Part shown: piece by piece, positions 43,803-53,264 of the stretch | Position numbering within the stretch: the first letter of the stretch is position 1 | Layout of the letters: each line of letters begins with the position of its first letter | Source of the DNA: Martinezella rhizogenes | Lineage (GTDB): Bacteria > Pseudomonadota > Alphaproteobacteria > Rhizobiales > Rhizobiaceae | Length of the DNA stretch: 64,000 nucleotides | Assembly (NCBI RefSeq): GCF_000799715.1 | Contig: NZ_JUHG01000013.1 | Coordinates: forward strand, 62,001-126,000 | Direction of reading: 5' to 3' | Made by a program: the position numbers and the translations under genes | The notes under the pieces: model-generated | Database searches by the model: none | What the model was told of the DNA's origin: nothing | What the model saw: only the letters and a program-made list of their open reading frames with translations

Positions 43803-45055
43803 GACGTCAGCCGCTCGATGTCTGCGCCACAAAGGCGAAGCTTGCGATCCAGTTGCTCATAGCCGCGGTCGAGATGATAGACGCGGTTGACGATGGTTTC
43901 GCCTTCCGACACCAGCGCTGCCAGCACCAGGGAAACGGAGGCACGCAGATCGGTCGCCATCACTTGCGCGCCTCTCAAAGGCGTGCCGCCGCGCACCAGC
44001 GCGGTCGTCCCCTGCAATTTGATATTGGCGCCAAGGCGGATCAATTCCGGCACATGCATGAAGCGATTTTCGAAGACCGTCTCACGGAACAGCGAGGCGC
44101 CCTCGGCGCAGCAGGCGAGCGCCATGAATTGCGCCTGCAAATCTGTCGGAAAGCCCGGATAGGGTTCGGTGGTGATATCGGCGCCCTTGAGCGGGCCGTC
44201 TCTGGAAACCACAAGGCCACGGTCGCTCGGCCAGATGCTGACACCCATGGCTTCCAGCATCTGCACGACGGAGGCCAAATTTTCGAGCCGCGCATGGATC
44301 AGTTCCAGCTGTCCACCGGTGATGGCTGCGGCAACGGCATAGGTGCCGGCCTCGATCCGGTCGGGTATGCCGTGATGCCTGGCGGGGCGCCAGCTCGTGC
44401 TGCCGTCGATCAGGATGCGATGCGTGCCGGCGCCCTCGATCCTGGCCCCCATGGCGCTAAGACAGGCGGCGAGATCAGCCACCTCCGGTTCGCGCGCCGC
44501 ATTCAATATCTCCGTCTCGCCCTTGGCGGCGCAGGCGGCCATCATCGCCGTCTCGGTTGCACCGACGGACGGGGAACTGAGAACGATCCGCGCGCCCTTC
44601 AGTCCCTTCGGGGCCGATGCAACGATCAGCCCGTTCTCGATCGCGATATCGGCGCCGAGCGTCGCCAGAGCCTTGATATGCATATCGACTGGCCGCGCGC
44701 CGATGGCGCAGCCGCCGGGCAACGAGACGCGAGCATGATCGAAGCGCGCCAGCAGTGGCGCGAGCACCAGCACCGTCGCACGCATCCGTCTCACGGTGTC
44801 GTAGGAGGTTTCCTTCGAGATGATGCCGCTCGCATCGATCGTGGTGCCGTGTGCTGAGCGGGTCACGATAGCCCCATGAAGCGAAACGACGCCGAGCATG
44901 TTCTCGACATCGGTCACGGCCGGCAGGTTCGTCAATTCCAGTGAATGGGGGCTCAGCAGCGCAGCCGCGATCTGCGGCAATGCGGCGTTCTTAGCGCCGG
45001 CAATCGTTACCGCGCCCTGCAGCCGTCGTCCACCCGATATCCGCAATCTGTCCAT
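43799..45055 (-). CDS. murA: UDP-N-acetylglucosamine 1-carboxyvinyltransferase (MurA paralogue)
   Basis: About 418 aa from ATG 45055 ([20 protein letters not shown], with the substrate-binding AGAKNAALP). C116 in [11 protein letters not shown] corresponds to the catalytic, fosfomycin-sensitive Cys115 of E. coli. [13 protein letters not shown] and [14 protein letters not shown] are the conserved C-terminal motifs. The enzyme commits UDP-GlcNAc to peptidoglycan synthesis. A murA placed in an inducible MurNAc-catabolic locus is probably a second copy next to a housekeeping one; the chromosome is not visible, so this is inferred. Confidence 0.88.
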   Translation of the reverse strand: MDRLRISGGRRLQGAVTIAGAKNAALPQIAAALLSPHSLELTNLPAVTDVENMLGVVSLHGAIVTRSAHGTTIDASGIISKETSYDTVRRMRATVLVLAPLLARFDHARVSLPGGCAIGARPVDMHIKALATLGADIAIENGLIVASAPKGLKGARIVLSSPSVGATETAMMAACAAKGETEILNAAREPEVADLAACLSAMGARIEGAGTHRILIDGSTSWRPARHHGIPDRIEAGTYAVAAAITGGQLELIHARLENLASVVQMLEAMGVSIWPSDRGLVVSRDGPLKGADITTEPYPGFPTDLQAQFMALACCAEGASLFRETVFENRFMHVPELIRLGANIKLQGTTALVRGGTPLRGAQVMATDLRASVSLVLAALVSEGETIVNRVYHLDRGYEQLDRKLRLCGADIERLTS

Positions 45056-45154
45056 GATATGAAACCCGCCGAAGAAAGGGGCGAAGGAGTTGGCGATAAC
45101 GCGCCCGACTCTCATTCAAGACTATTCGCTCATTCCAATGTGTCAACGTAATTT

Positions 45155-45169
45155 GGAATTTTTTATTCC
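45155..45169. promoter_or_regulatory. RpiR-operator candidate between murA and the RpiR gene
   Basis: GGAAT-TTTTT-ATTCC in the 182-bp divergent promoter of murA and the RpiR regulator. Same arms and spacing as the site before murQ at 42856-42870. A further half-site-like CATTCCAAT begins at 45131. Confidence 0.72.
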
Positions 45170-45237
45170 GACCGCCTGTGATAACCTTGTCGGATCATAT
45201 TGGCATATGAACCGGCCTCCATGGCCTGAAGGGGCGG

Positions 45238-46098
45238 ATGTCTATCTTAAAGAAAATCAGCGCAAAGCTCGAGGTCATGGCGCCGGCCGACCGCCAGATC
45301 GGGCAGTTCATCATCGAAAACCCCGACCAGATGCTGCGCCTCTCATCCGCAGCCCTTGCCGCCGAGACTGGCCGCAGCCAGTCGAGCGTCGTCAAATTCA
45401 GCCAGAAGCTCGGCTATGCCGGCTATCAGGAGCTGAAGCTCGCCGTCAGCGAGGCCAAGGCGCAGGAATGGCAGGCTCCGGCCGGCATGATCCACGGCAC
45501 CATCGAAGTCGACGACGGCTATCTGACCATCCTGCAGAAATTGCTCGGCAGCAAGCTGCAGGCAATGCAGCAGACCATTGCCGTCAACAACGAGCTGGAT
45601 ATCGGCCGGGCGCTGAAGGCGCTGCACGAGGCCCGGCGCATTCATCTGGCCGGCGTCGGCGCATCGTCGCTGGTGGCTCGCGACTTTTCCTACAAGCTGA
45701 TGAAACTCGGGCGCATCGTCCTGCATGACAGCGACAGCCATGTGCAGATGGCCAATGCCTCGACGCTCGGCCCCGACGACCTGCTCTTTGCCCTCTCCTA
45801 CTCCGGTGCCAGCATCGAGACCCTGCGGATCGCCGAACTCGCCAGCCAGCGGGATGCGACCGTCATCGCCGTTACCGGCCTCCAGGACAATCCCCTGACC
45901 CGCGTCGCCGATATTCGCCTTTACACCGTCGGCGACGAAGACCGTGTTCGCTCCTCGGCGATCACGGCGCGTGATGCGCAGTTGATGCTGACCGATCTGC
46001 TGTTCATCCTGCTGGTGCAACGGCAGCCTGACGCCCATGACTATGTCCACAACAGCGAAGCGGCCGTCTCGGTGCTGAAGGCCAAACTCCTATCATAG
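45238..46098 (+). CDS. RpiR/MurR-family transcriptional regulator
   Basis: A 286-aa protein. N-terminal HTH_6 domain (MSILKKISAKLEVMAPADRQ; SSAALAAETGRSQSSVVKFSQKLGYAGYQELK), then a SIS sugar-phosphate-binding domain (RRIHLAGVGASSLVARDFSYKL; LLFALSYSGASIETLRIAELA). E. coli MurR, the family prototype, senses MurNAc-6-P and represses murQP. Here the gene is divergent from murA-kinase and close to murQ, so it is the likely regulator of the whole recycling island. Confidence 0.88.
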   Translation: MSILKKISAKLEVMAPADRQIGQFIIENPDQMLRLSSAALAAETGRSQSSVVKFSQKLGYAGYQELKLAVSEAKAQEWQAPAGMIHGTIEVDDGYLTILQKLLGSKLQAMQQTIAVNNELDIGRALKALHEARRIHLAGVGASSLVARDFSYKLMKLGRIVLHDSDSHVQMANASTLGPDDLLFALSYSGASIETLRIAELASQRDATVIAVTGLQDNPLTRVADIRLYTVGDEDRVRSSAITARDAQLMLTDLLFILLVQRQPDAHDYVHNSEAAVSVLKAKLLS

Positions 46099-46209
46099 CG
46101 GCGACTGGAATCCGGTAAACAGGTCGTGACGAGAGCGATACGACCTGTACTCCGCCATTCACAGGACATAGCTTCCAGCTCCCATTGCAATCCATGCGGA
46201 GAGAATCAA

Positions 46210-46986
46210 ATGGACCTCGGTCTCGCCAATAAAGTCGCCATGGTTACCGGCGGCTCAAAGGGCATCGGCTATGCCTGCGCCCGCCTGTTTCTGTCCGAGG
46301 GCGCACGGGTCGGTATTTGCTCGCGAGCGCAAGCCAATATCGACAAGGCACTGTCCGGCCTGCCCGGCGCCCATGGCTATGCCGCCGATCTGACCTCCGA
46401 CGCGCAAGCCCTTGATGTCGTCGACAGGATCGAGAACGAAATCGGCCCCATCGATATTCTCGTCAACAGCGCCGGCGCTGCCACGCGAACACCCGCTTCG
46501 GACCTCACGCCTGCGGCCTGGCGTGCCGCGATGGATGCGAAGTATTTTTCCTATATCAACGTGCTCGATCCCGTCATCAAGCGCATGGCCGCGCGCGGTT
46601 CGGGCACCATCGTCAACATTATCGGCAATGGCGGCAAGATCGCCTCGCCGGTTCACCTCGCCGGCGGAGCAGCCAACGCCGCGCTGATGCTCGCAAGCGT
46701 CGGCCTTGCCAATGCCTATGCCAGCCAGGGTGTCCGCGTCGTCGGCCTCAATCCCGGCCTGACCGAGACGGACCGGGTCGCGGAAGGTCTGAAAGCATCC
46801 GCAAAACTTGCCGGCTCCACCGAGGAAGAGGCGCTCGCCGATGCGCTGAAGCGCATTCCGATCGGCCGCATGGCAAGCCCCGACGATATCGCCAATGTCG
46901 TCGCCTTCCTGAGTTCATCCAAGGCGAGCTACGTCACCGGCGTTGTCATCAGCATGGATGGAGCGCAAGTTCCGACCATAGTCTGA
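46210..46986 (+). CDS. Short-chain dehydrogenase-like protein lacking the YxxxK pair
   Basis: A 258-aa SDR-fold protein. The NAD(P) motif is normal (VTGGSKGIGYACARL, NSAGAAT). The active-site region reads GNGGKIASPVHLAGGAANAALM, so neither the Tyr nor the Lys of the classical YxxxK is in place. NPGLTETDRV and SYVTGVVISMDGAQ complete the fold. Either it uses different catalytic residues or it is a binding or regulatory protein. ATG 46210 follows GGAGAGAATCAA. Its neighbours do not suggest a pathway. Confidence 0.78.
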   Translation: MDLGLANKVAMVTGGSKGIGYACARLFLSEGARVGICSRAQANIDKALSGLPGAHGYAADLTSDAQALDVVDRIENEIGPIDILVNSAGAATRTPASDLTPAAWRAAMDAKYFSYINVLDPVIKRMAARGSGTIVNIIGNGGKIASPVHLAGGAANAALMLASVGLANAYASQGVRVVGLNPGLTETDRVAEGLKASAKLAGSTEEEALADALKRIPIGRMASPDDIANVVAFLSSSKASYVTGVVISMDGAQVPTIV

Positions 46987-47009
46987 CGGAGCCGGCAGCC
47001 GGCGCCCTT

Positions 47010-47867
47010 CTATGCGACTGACTTCCAATCGAGCCCGATATCGAGAGTCGGGGCGCTATGTGTCAGCCAGCCGACGGAGATGAGATCGACGCCGGATGCG
47101 GCGATGGCGGCGGCGGTTGATGGCGTGATGCGGCCCGATGCCTCTGTGATCGCGCGACCGGCGACGATGCCCACCGCATCGCGAAGCTGGTCGGGTGTCA
47201 TGTTGTCGAGCAGCACGGCGTCGACACCCTCCTCCATGGCCTCGCGGAGCTGATCGAGCGTGTCCACCTCGACCTCGATCTTGACCATATGGCCGACACC
47301 GGCCTTGGCCCGGCGGATCGCCTCAGTGACGCCGCCGGCAATCGCCACATGATTGTCCTTGATCAGCACGGCATCATGGAGCGCAAAGCGGTGGTTCATG
47401 CCGCCGCCCACCCGCACCGCATATTTCTCCAGCGCCCGCAGCCCTGGTGTCGTCTTACGGGTGCAGACGATCGATGCTTTCGTGCCGCCGATCGCCTCAA
47501 CGATACTGGCCGTCACCGTCGCAATGCCCGAGAGATGGCCAAGGAAATTCAACGCCGTCCGCTCGGCCGTCAGCAGGCCACGGGACGGACCTTTGATTGT
47601 CGCGATGACGTCACCGGCCGCGACTTTGGCGCCGTCGTGAAGATGGCGGGTCATGACGATGCTGGGATCGACGAGCTGAAACGCAAGTTCCGAGGCATCC
47701 AGACCGGCAACGACGCCCAGCTGGCGGGCCGCCATGGCGACCGTGGAGCGGTGATCCTCGGGAATGACGGCCACAGAGGTGATGTCACCGGCAAGGCCGA
47801 GATCTTCCAGGAGGGCGTTGCGCACCAGCGGCTCAACGATGAGACGTGGAAGGGAAACGAGGATCAT
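47010..47867 (-). CDS. nadC: Nicotinate-nucleotide pyrophosphorylase (carboxylating)
   Basis: About 285 aa from ATG 47867, one base after the nadB stop codon. Converts quinolinate and PRPP to nicotinate mononucleotide. Motifs: ALLEDLGLAGDITS, ERTALNFLGHLSGIAT, CTRKTTPGLRALEKYAVRVGGG, NHRFALHDAVLIKDNH and EVEVDTLDQLREA. Third gene of the nadA-nadB-nadC operon. Confidence 0.92.
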   Translation of the reverse strand: MILVSLPRLIVEPLVRNALLEDLGLAGDITSVAVIPEDHRSTVAMAARQLGVVAGLDASELAFQLVDPSIVMTRHLHDGAKVAAGDVIATIKGPSRGLLTAERTALNFLGHLSGIATVTASIVEAIGGTKASIVCTRKTTPGLRALEKYAVRVGGGMNHRFALHDAVLIKDNHVAIAGGVTEAIRRAKAGVGHMVKIEVEVDTLDQLREAMEEGVDAVLLDNMTPDQLRDAVGIVAGRAITEASGRITPSTAAAIAASGVDLISVGWLTHSAPTLDIGLDWKSVA

Positions 47868-47868
47868 A

Positions 47869-49410
47869 TCAGGCGCTCCGAGCAAAGGAATAGGGGATAA
47901 CGGATCGGGCGATGTCCACTGCATCGATGAGGCGCATCATCCGGCGCTGCGGCTGTTGCTGCCTCAAGGGGAAATCCGTGCGGGCATGAGCGCCGCGCGA
48001 TTCTGTGCGCAGGCTGGCAAAAACGGCGATCAACAGCGCTACAACAGCCGGATCGGCGGCCGCATTGTCGCTTTCTGCAAGCGGTAGCAGTGCGGCGATC
48101 GCACCATGGATGGCGCCGGCGTTACGAAGCACGCCAAGATGCCGCGACACGATCGGACGAACGAGCGAAGCGTCCGGAGCCGCCAAGCGTGAATCCTCCG
48201 ACAGAGGAGCCGTCGGGCGTGAAGACACGCCGCCAATATCGTGTGCTGCGCGCATGCCCATGACGGCGGCCTCCAGCAATGAATTGCTGGCAAGCCGGTT
48301 GGCGCCATGCAGGCCCGTCGAAGCTGCCTCCCCCGCCACCCAGAGGCCGGAGACGGAGCTGCGGCCGTTCTCATCCGTCGCAACGCCGCCCATGTGATAG
48401 TGAGCGGCCGGGCGTATGGGAATGAGCTCACAGGACGGATCGATACCCGCTTCCCGGCAGAGCGCATCGATCACCGGAAAGCGGACGGCGAAATGGCTAC
48501 CGAGCGCTTCACGGGCATCGAGGAAGACACGACCACCCCGGGCGATTTCCGCGCTGATGGCGCGAGCGACGACGTCGCGCGGTGCCAATTCCGCGCCGGG
48601 AACCTGCGCCATGAAGCGCTCGCCCTTCTCATTGACGAGCAAGGCTCCCTCGCCCCGCACGGCCTCGCTGACCAGCGCCAGCGGCCTGCGGCGGGAATCG
48701 AGTGCGGTCGGGTGAAACTGCACGAATTCCATATCGGCGAGAACCGCCCCGGCTCTTGCGGCAAGTGCAATGCCCTGGCCGAAATTGCCGATCGGATTGG
48801 TCGCTGCATCGAAGAGACCACCGATACCGCCCGTCGCCAGCAGCACCCGAGATGTCGGCAGGATCACCAACCCCTTTGGCGTCACGCAGAGCAGACCGCT
48901 GATCTGGCCTCCGTCCAGAAGCAACCGGCGGGCCTCATATCCCTCCAGCACTGTGATCGACGGCGTGCGGGCAACGGCCTCAACCATCGCGTGGACAATC
49001 GCCGCGCCCGAGCCATCGCCCTCGGCATGCACGATGCGGCGGCGCGAATGCGCGGCCTCAAGGCCGAGTGACAGGCTGCCCTCGTTATTCCGATCAAAGC
49101 GGACGCCCGCCCTCTCCAGGGACGCAATCGCCGCCGGCGCTTCGGTGATAATGCTTGCGGCAACGGCCGGATCGCAAAGCCCGTCACCGGCGGCAAGTGT
49201 GTCGGCAAGATGCAACTCCGCACCATCGTCGGCTCCCATGGCGGCGGCGATGCCGCCCTGCGCCCAGGCGCTCGATGTCTCCCCGCCAAGTGCCGCGCGA
49301 GTGACAATGACCGTAGGCTGCGGCGCCAAGGTCAGCGCCGCCATCAGTCCGGCAAGACCGCTGCCGACAATGACGACGCGGCCCGAAAGATCGTGAAGAA
49401 TCTCGGTCAT
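47869..49410 (-). CDS. nadB: L-aspartate oxidase
   Basis: A 513-aa flavoprotein oxidising L-aspartate to iminoaspartate for quinolinate synthesis. FAD motif [58 protein letters not shown] and the catalytic region [16 protein letters not shown] plus [19 protein letters not shown]. Overlaps nadA in ATGA. Confidence 0.92.
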   Translation of the reverse strand: MTEILHDLSGRVVIVGSGLAGLMAALTLAPQPTVIVTRAALGGETSSAWAQGGIAAAMGADDGAELHLADTLAAGDGLCDPAVAASIITEAPAAIASLERAGVRFDRNNEGSLSLGLEAAHSRRRIVHAEGDGSGAAIVHAMVEAVARTPSITVLEGYEARRLLLDGGQISGLLCVTPKGLVILPTSRVLLATGGIGGLFDAATNPIGNFGQGIALAARAGAVLADMEFVQFHPTALDSRRRPLALVSEAVRGEGALLVNEKGERFMAQVPGAELAPRDVVARAISAEIARGGRVFLDAREALGSHFAVRFPVIDALCREAGIDPSCELIPIRPAAHYHMGGVATDENGRSSVSGLWVAGEAASTGLHGANRLASNSLLEAAVMGMRAAHDIGGVSSRPTAPLSEDSRLAAPDASLVRPIVSRHLGVLRNAGAIHGAIAALLPLAESDNAAADPAVVALLIAVFASLRTESRGAHARTDFPLRQQQPQRRMMRLIDAVDIARSVIPYSFARSA

Positions 49411-50378
49411 ACCGCCAACATCCTTTCCACCGCACGGCGCGCGGCGACCGCAATCGCCGGGTCGACCGTGACTTCGTGCCGGTTTTCTTCAAGCGCCTTG
49501 CGGATATTGCCGAGCGTGATGCGCTTCATGTGCGGGCAAAGATTGCAGGGCCGGATGAACTCGACATTCGGATGATGCACGGCGACATTGTCGCTCATCG
49601 AACATTCGGTGAGCAGCACGACACGCGCCGGCTGCTTGCTGCCAACATAGTCCGACATGACGGCAGTGGAGCCGGCGAAATCGGCTTCCTTAACGACATC
49701 AGGCGGGCATTCCGGATGGGCGAGCACCGTGACGCCGGGATAGTTTTCGCGAAGCTGGCGTATGTCGTCGGCGGTGAAGAGCTCGTGTACCTCGCAATGC
49801 CCATGCCAGGCGATAATCTCGACATTGGTCTCGCGCGCTACATTCTGCGCCAGATACTCGTCGGGGATCATCAGCACCTTGGGAACGCCGAGCGATTCCA
49901 CGACCTGCTTGGCATTGCCCGATGTGCAGCAGATGTCGGAGGCCGCCTTCACCGCGGCGGACGTATTGACGTAGGTGATGATCGGAATGCCGGGATGGGC
50001 CTGGCGTAGCAAGGCGATATCCTCCGGCGTGATCGAGTCCGCCAGCGAACAGCCGGCAGCCATGTCGGGGATCAGCACGGTCTTTTCCGGATTGAGTAGC
50101 TTGGCGGTCTCGGCCATGAAATGCACACCGGCGAGCACGATGATATCGGCATCCACATCGATCGCCTTGCGGGCGAGCGCCAGGCTGTCGCCGACAATAT
50201 CGGCAACGCCGTGGAAAATCTCCGGCGTCTGGTAGTTGTGGGCGAGGATGACGGCGTTGCGGCGGCGCTTCAGCTCGAGGATCGCCTCGACATCGTCCTG
50301 AAACGTCATCCATTCGGCTTTGGGAATAACGCGGCTGACGCGATCATAGAGGGAGGATGCGGATACGGGGGAATTCAT
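49407..50378 (-). CDS. nadA: Quinolinate synthase
   Basis: A 323-aa [4Fe-4S] enzyme condensing iminoaspartate with dihydroxyacetone phosphate. Conserved parts: [48 protein letters not shown], with cluster cysteines in [16 protein letters not shown] and [21 protein letters not shown] precedes the ATG. First gene of nadABC, behind two candidate NadQ sites. Confidence 0.92.
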   Translation of the reverse strand: MNSPVSASSLYDRVSRVIPKAEWMTFQDDVEAILELKRRRNAVILAHNYQTPEIFHGVADIVGDSLALARKAIDVDADIIVLAGVHFMAETAKLLNPEKTVLIPDMAAGCSLADSITPEDIALLRQAHPGIPIITYVNTSAAVKAASDICCTSGNAKQVVESLGVPKVLMIPDEYLAQNVARETNVEIIAWHGHCEVHELFTADDIRQLRENYPGVTVLAHPECPPDVVKEADFAGSTAVMSDYVGSKQPARVVLLTECSMSDNVAVHHPNVEFIRPCNLCPHMKRITLGNIRKALEENRHEVTVDPAIAVAARRAVERMLAV

Positions 50379-50393
50379 GACCGGCTCCTTATT

Positions 50394-50446
50394 ATACTCA
50401 TTTTGAGCATATTATGTGCAAATAGATATTCTCGATATGAGCATAT
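50394..50446. promoter_or_regulatory. Two candidate NadQ operators upstream of nadA
   Basis: Site 1, ATACTCA-TTT-TGAGCAT (50394-50410), has arms matching at 6 of 7 positions. Site 2, ATATTCTCGATATGAGCATAT (50426-50446, 21 bp overall), shares its right half TGAGCATAT with site 1. Both lie in the 69-bp AT-rich gap between the regulator's stop codon and nadA. Confidence 0.6.
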
Positions 50447-50447
50447 G

Positions 50448-51350
50448 TCAATTGCGGGAGAGCGGTAATTTCGTTCCGGCGAGTTCACGTTCTTCGACGA
50501 TGGCGTGACGGAAGCGGAAGAGCTTGGCCGGGCGGCCGCCCGTCTCGCTTTCGGTTCCGCCTGTCTCCTCCACCAGATCCTGCTGCTCGATGAGGCGACG
50601 GAAATTTTGCTTGTGCAGCGTCAGCCCTGCCAGCGCCTCGACGGTGCGTTGCAGCTGCAGGAGGGTAAAACTCGCGGGCATGAGCTCGAAGACGACGGGG
50701 CGATATTTGATCTTCGCCCGCAGCCGCGCCATGCCGGTTGCGAGAATACGCCGATGATCGGCAAACATCGGGCGGCCAAACCTGGCCGGCGGCGCGCATC
50801 CCGCCTCCTGCACAAGGCCAGCCTCGTAAAGAAGCTCGTAGCGCTGCAGCACCAGGTCTTCATTCCAGGCTGCACCATTGAGCCCAAAGGCATAGTCAAC
50901 GCGGCGGCGGCGCGGATCGCATTTGCCGCCATCGCTATCGATCCAGCCCGCCAGCCGGGCGGCAATGTCGTCAATGACGGCCGGCCAGCCGTTGCGATGG
51001 TCTTCCCATGGCAAATATTCGTACCAGCCATGCCAACTCGGCTGGCCAGCGCCGGGAGCCGCCTGTTCACGCACCAGGCCGAGATAGCTGATCGAGATCG
51101 TCCGCCCACCCAGAATTTCGTTGTTCCGGTCGCGGTCGGCAAAGGTATAGAGCTGCTCCAGATACCCGACTGGATGCGCGGTCTGCTCCCGCACCCATTC
51201 CCGAAGACCGCTTTGCAGCGTCCGGTGTCCAAGCTCGAATGGCCCTGATGGCAGCGCCTCGCCGGAGCGCACTGTCATGACGCGCGGTTCGTGGCCGGTG
51301 ACAGCCGTCAAAACCGCGATCAGTTCGGCATGCGCAAGTCCGATGGTCAA
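50448..51350 (-). CDS. nadQ: NAD biosynthesis regulator, NadQ/NrtR family
   Basis: About 300 aa. The N-terminal half is Nudix-like but without a catalytic Nudix box, and the C-terminal part (KYRPVVFELMPASFTLLQLQ, HKQNFRRLIE, GRPAKLFRF) is the winged-helix domain seen in NrtR/COG4111 regulators. The placement directly upstream of nadA matches the rhizobial NadQ regulon. I choose TTG 51350, preceded by GGAG at 5-6 bp, over longer frames that overlap the GntR gene. NadQ-type proteins repress nadABC according to cellular NAD status. Confidence 0.75.
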   Translation of the reverse strand: MTIGLAHAELIAVLTAVTGHEPRVMTVRSGEALPSGPFELGHRTLQSGLREWVREQTAHPVGYLEQLYTFADRDRNNEILGGRTISISYLGLVREQAAPGAGQPSWHGWYEYLPWEDHRNGWPAVIDDIAARLAGWIDSDGGKCDPRRRRVDYAFGLNGAAWNEDLVLQRYELLYEAGLVQEAGCAPPARFGRPMFADHRRILATGMARLRAKIKYRPVVFELMPASFTLLQLQRTVEALAGLTLHKQNFRRLIEQQDLVEETGGTESETGGRPAKLFRFRHAIVEERELAGTKLPLSRN

Positions 51351-51427
51351 GGAATCTCCATATCTTATTTCAACCTGCGCTTTTGTCTCATGAAGAGCGC
51401 CTGATGCCAATGCACCGCGTTCGTCGC

Positions 51428-52120
51428 CTATCGGCGGATATAATCCGGATATTGCTCGCAAATCAGATCGATGATCGACAGCGTGCCGGAGAGATGCTTG
51501 CGCAAGGCCGCAACCGCGAGCTTCGCGTCGCCGGACCGCACGGCGTCGACAACGGCGCGATGGTCGGCCATGACCTGTTCCAGCTTGCCCGGCATCGGCA
51601 GGTTCAGACGGCGCAACCGGTCGAGATGGACACTCTGGCGGCGAACGGTTGCCCATAGCCCCAATATCCCGACCCTCTCGAAGAGAACCCGGTGAAAATC
51701 CTTGTCGAGCGAATCGAAGAAGTCGTAGGTCTCGGGCGACATGACATGCTCCTGCCGGGCCAGAACCTGCGCCAATGCGGCAGCTGTCTCCGCCGGCTCT
51801 TCGGCTGTCAGGCGCCGGATAGCCTCGAGCTCGATCGACAATCTCAGGAAGTGCGCCTCCCGGGCGTTGCCGATATCGATCCTGGAGACGACGGTCGCAT
51901 ATTGCGGATAGACCTCGACGAGCCCCTCCTCCTCCAGCCTTATCAAGGCGTCGCGAACCGGCGTCTGGCTGACATTGAATTCGCTCTGCAGCGAGATTCG
52001 CGACAGCACCGTCGTCGGCGGCAGGCTCATCGAAAGAATGCGTGACCTCAGGATTTCCAGGATCTGCGGCGCGACCTGGCGCGAGCGGTCCAGGGCGAAT
52101 TCTTTCGGATTTACTTTCAC
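51428..52120 (-). CDS. GntR-family regulator (FadR/FCD subfamily)
   Basis: A 230-aa protein starting at GTG 52120 after AGGAAGGTGG. The winged helix (QILEILRSRILSMSLPPTTVLSRISLQSEFNVSQTPVRDALIRLEEEGLVE) is typical GntR. The C-terminal FCD ligand domain has Asp/His metal-type residues in LDKDFHRVLFE and MADHRAVVDAVRSGD. Divergent from the NitT/TauT-type importer, so it is probably its local regulator. Confidence 0.88.
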   Translation of the reverse strand: MKVNPKEFALDRSRQVAPQILEILRSRILSMSLPPTTVLSRISLQSEFNVSQTPVRDALIRLEEEGLVEVYPQYATVVSRIDIGNAREAHFLRLSIELEAIRRLTAEEPAETAAALAQVLARQEHVMSPETYDFFDSLDKDFHRVLFERVGILGLWATVRRQSVHLDRLRRLNLPMPGKLEQVMADHRAVVDAVRSGDAKLAVAALRKHLSGTLSIIDLICEQYPDYIRR

Positions 52121-52176
52121 GCAGCCACCTTCCTGATTGAGACTCTCAGCCCATTAAACACAATTTAAACCTTGAT

Positions 52177-52194
52177 GCACTGATACATTAGTGC
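52177..52194. promoter_or_regulatory. GntR operator candidate in divergent promoter
   Basis: GCACTGATACATTAGTGC is an imperfect palindrome (GCACT/AGTGC arms exact, 14 of 18 positions symmetric) between the GntR gene and the importer operon. Confidence 0.5.
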
Positions 52195-52249
52195 TTTAGT
52201 GTGCTCATGCCAACGTAATCTCATGCGTTTGGATCATTTTTGGGAGGAA

Positions 52250-53257
52250 ATGATGAGAGCTTTTCTTCGCGGTATGACCGCGGCCTGTCTCGTGCTTGCC
52301 GGCACCTTGTCCGCCGGCGCCGCCGAAAAGACGGATATTTCGATCACCCGCCAGCCGGGCATTCTTTATCTCGTCAGCCATGTCATGGAGACGCAGAAGC
52401 TGATCGAGAAGCGGGCGGAGGCCGATGGCCTCGCCGGCGTCAAGGTCGATTGGCGCACCTTCAGCGGCGGCGGCGCGCAGACCGATGCGCTGCTTGCCGG
52501 CAATGTCGATATCGTCAATACAGGCACCGGCAACCTGCTTCTGCTTTGGGATCGCACCAGAGGCAAGGTCAAGGGCATCGTCACCAATTCCGCCCAGCCG
52601 GTCATCATGGTTTCGCGCGATCCGCGCATCAAATCCCTGAAGGACATTCAGCCGGGCGACAGGATCGCCGTGCCGACAGTCGGCGTTTCGACGCAGGCAA
52701 TCCTGCTGCAGATGGCAGCCGCCCAGATGTATGGCGACGATCAGGTGCACAAGTTCGACTCAAACACGGTGCAGCTCGGCCACCCCGACGCGATGGCGGC
52801 GCTTGCAAACCAGAACCATGAGGTGAAGAGCCATTTCTCGGCGCCACCCTTCCAATATCTGGAACTGAAACAGCCGGGCGTTCATGAAGTCGTCAATTCG
52901 CGCGATATCATCGGCGGCGATCTGACCCAGGGCACCTTCTTCACGACCACGCAATTCGCCGATGCCAACCCGACGATCGTGAAGGCCGTGCGGCAGGCGA
53001 CAGCCGACGCCATCGATGTGATCAAGAAGGATCCGAAGACCGCGGTCGAAGCCTATAAGACGGTGAGCGGCGACAAGACCAGCGTCGACGATCTTCTGGC
53101 GATCCTGAACCAGCCGCACATGATGGAGTTCCGCATGGATCCGCAGGGAACCATGAAGTTCGCGGCGCATCTCCACAAGGTCGGAACCTTGAAAACGATG
53201 CCGAAGGCCTGGACGGATTATTATCTGCCCGAAGCCGCCGATCTCAACGGCAATTGA
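52250..53257 (+). CDS. NitT/TauT-type ABC substrate-binding protein
   Basis: A 335-aa periplasmic protein with signal peptide MMRAFLRGMTAACLVLAGTL (cleaved near AGAAE). Family features of the SsuA/TauA fold: DISITRQPGILYLVSHVMETQKLIEKRA, GGAQTDALLAGNVDIVNTGTGNLLLLWDR, GDRIAVPTVGVSTQAILLQMAA. GGGAGG lies 3-8 bp before the first ATG 52250. The family binds nitrate, sulfonates, pyrimidine precursors and other small anions. The dehydratase and RraA-like genes downstream suggest a sugar acid or related carboxylate here. Confidence 0.85.
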   Translation: MMRAFLRGMTAACLVLAGTLSAGAAEKTDISITRQPGILYLVSHVMETQKLIEKRAEADGLAGVKVDWRTFSGGGAQTDALLAGNVDIVNTGTGNLLLLWDRTRGKVKGIVTNSAQPVIMVSRDPRIKSLKDIQPGDRIAVPTVGVSTQAILLQMAAAQMYGDDQVHKFDSNTVQLGHPDAMAALANQNHEVKSHFSAPPFQYLELKQPGVHEVVNSRDIIGGDLTQGTFFTTTQFADANPTIVKAVRQATADAIDVIKKDPKTAVEAYKTVSGDKTSVDDLLAILNQPHMMEFRMDPQGTMKFAAHLHKVGTLKTMPKAWTDYYLPEAADLNGN

Positions 53258-53264
53258 TCCTGAA

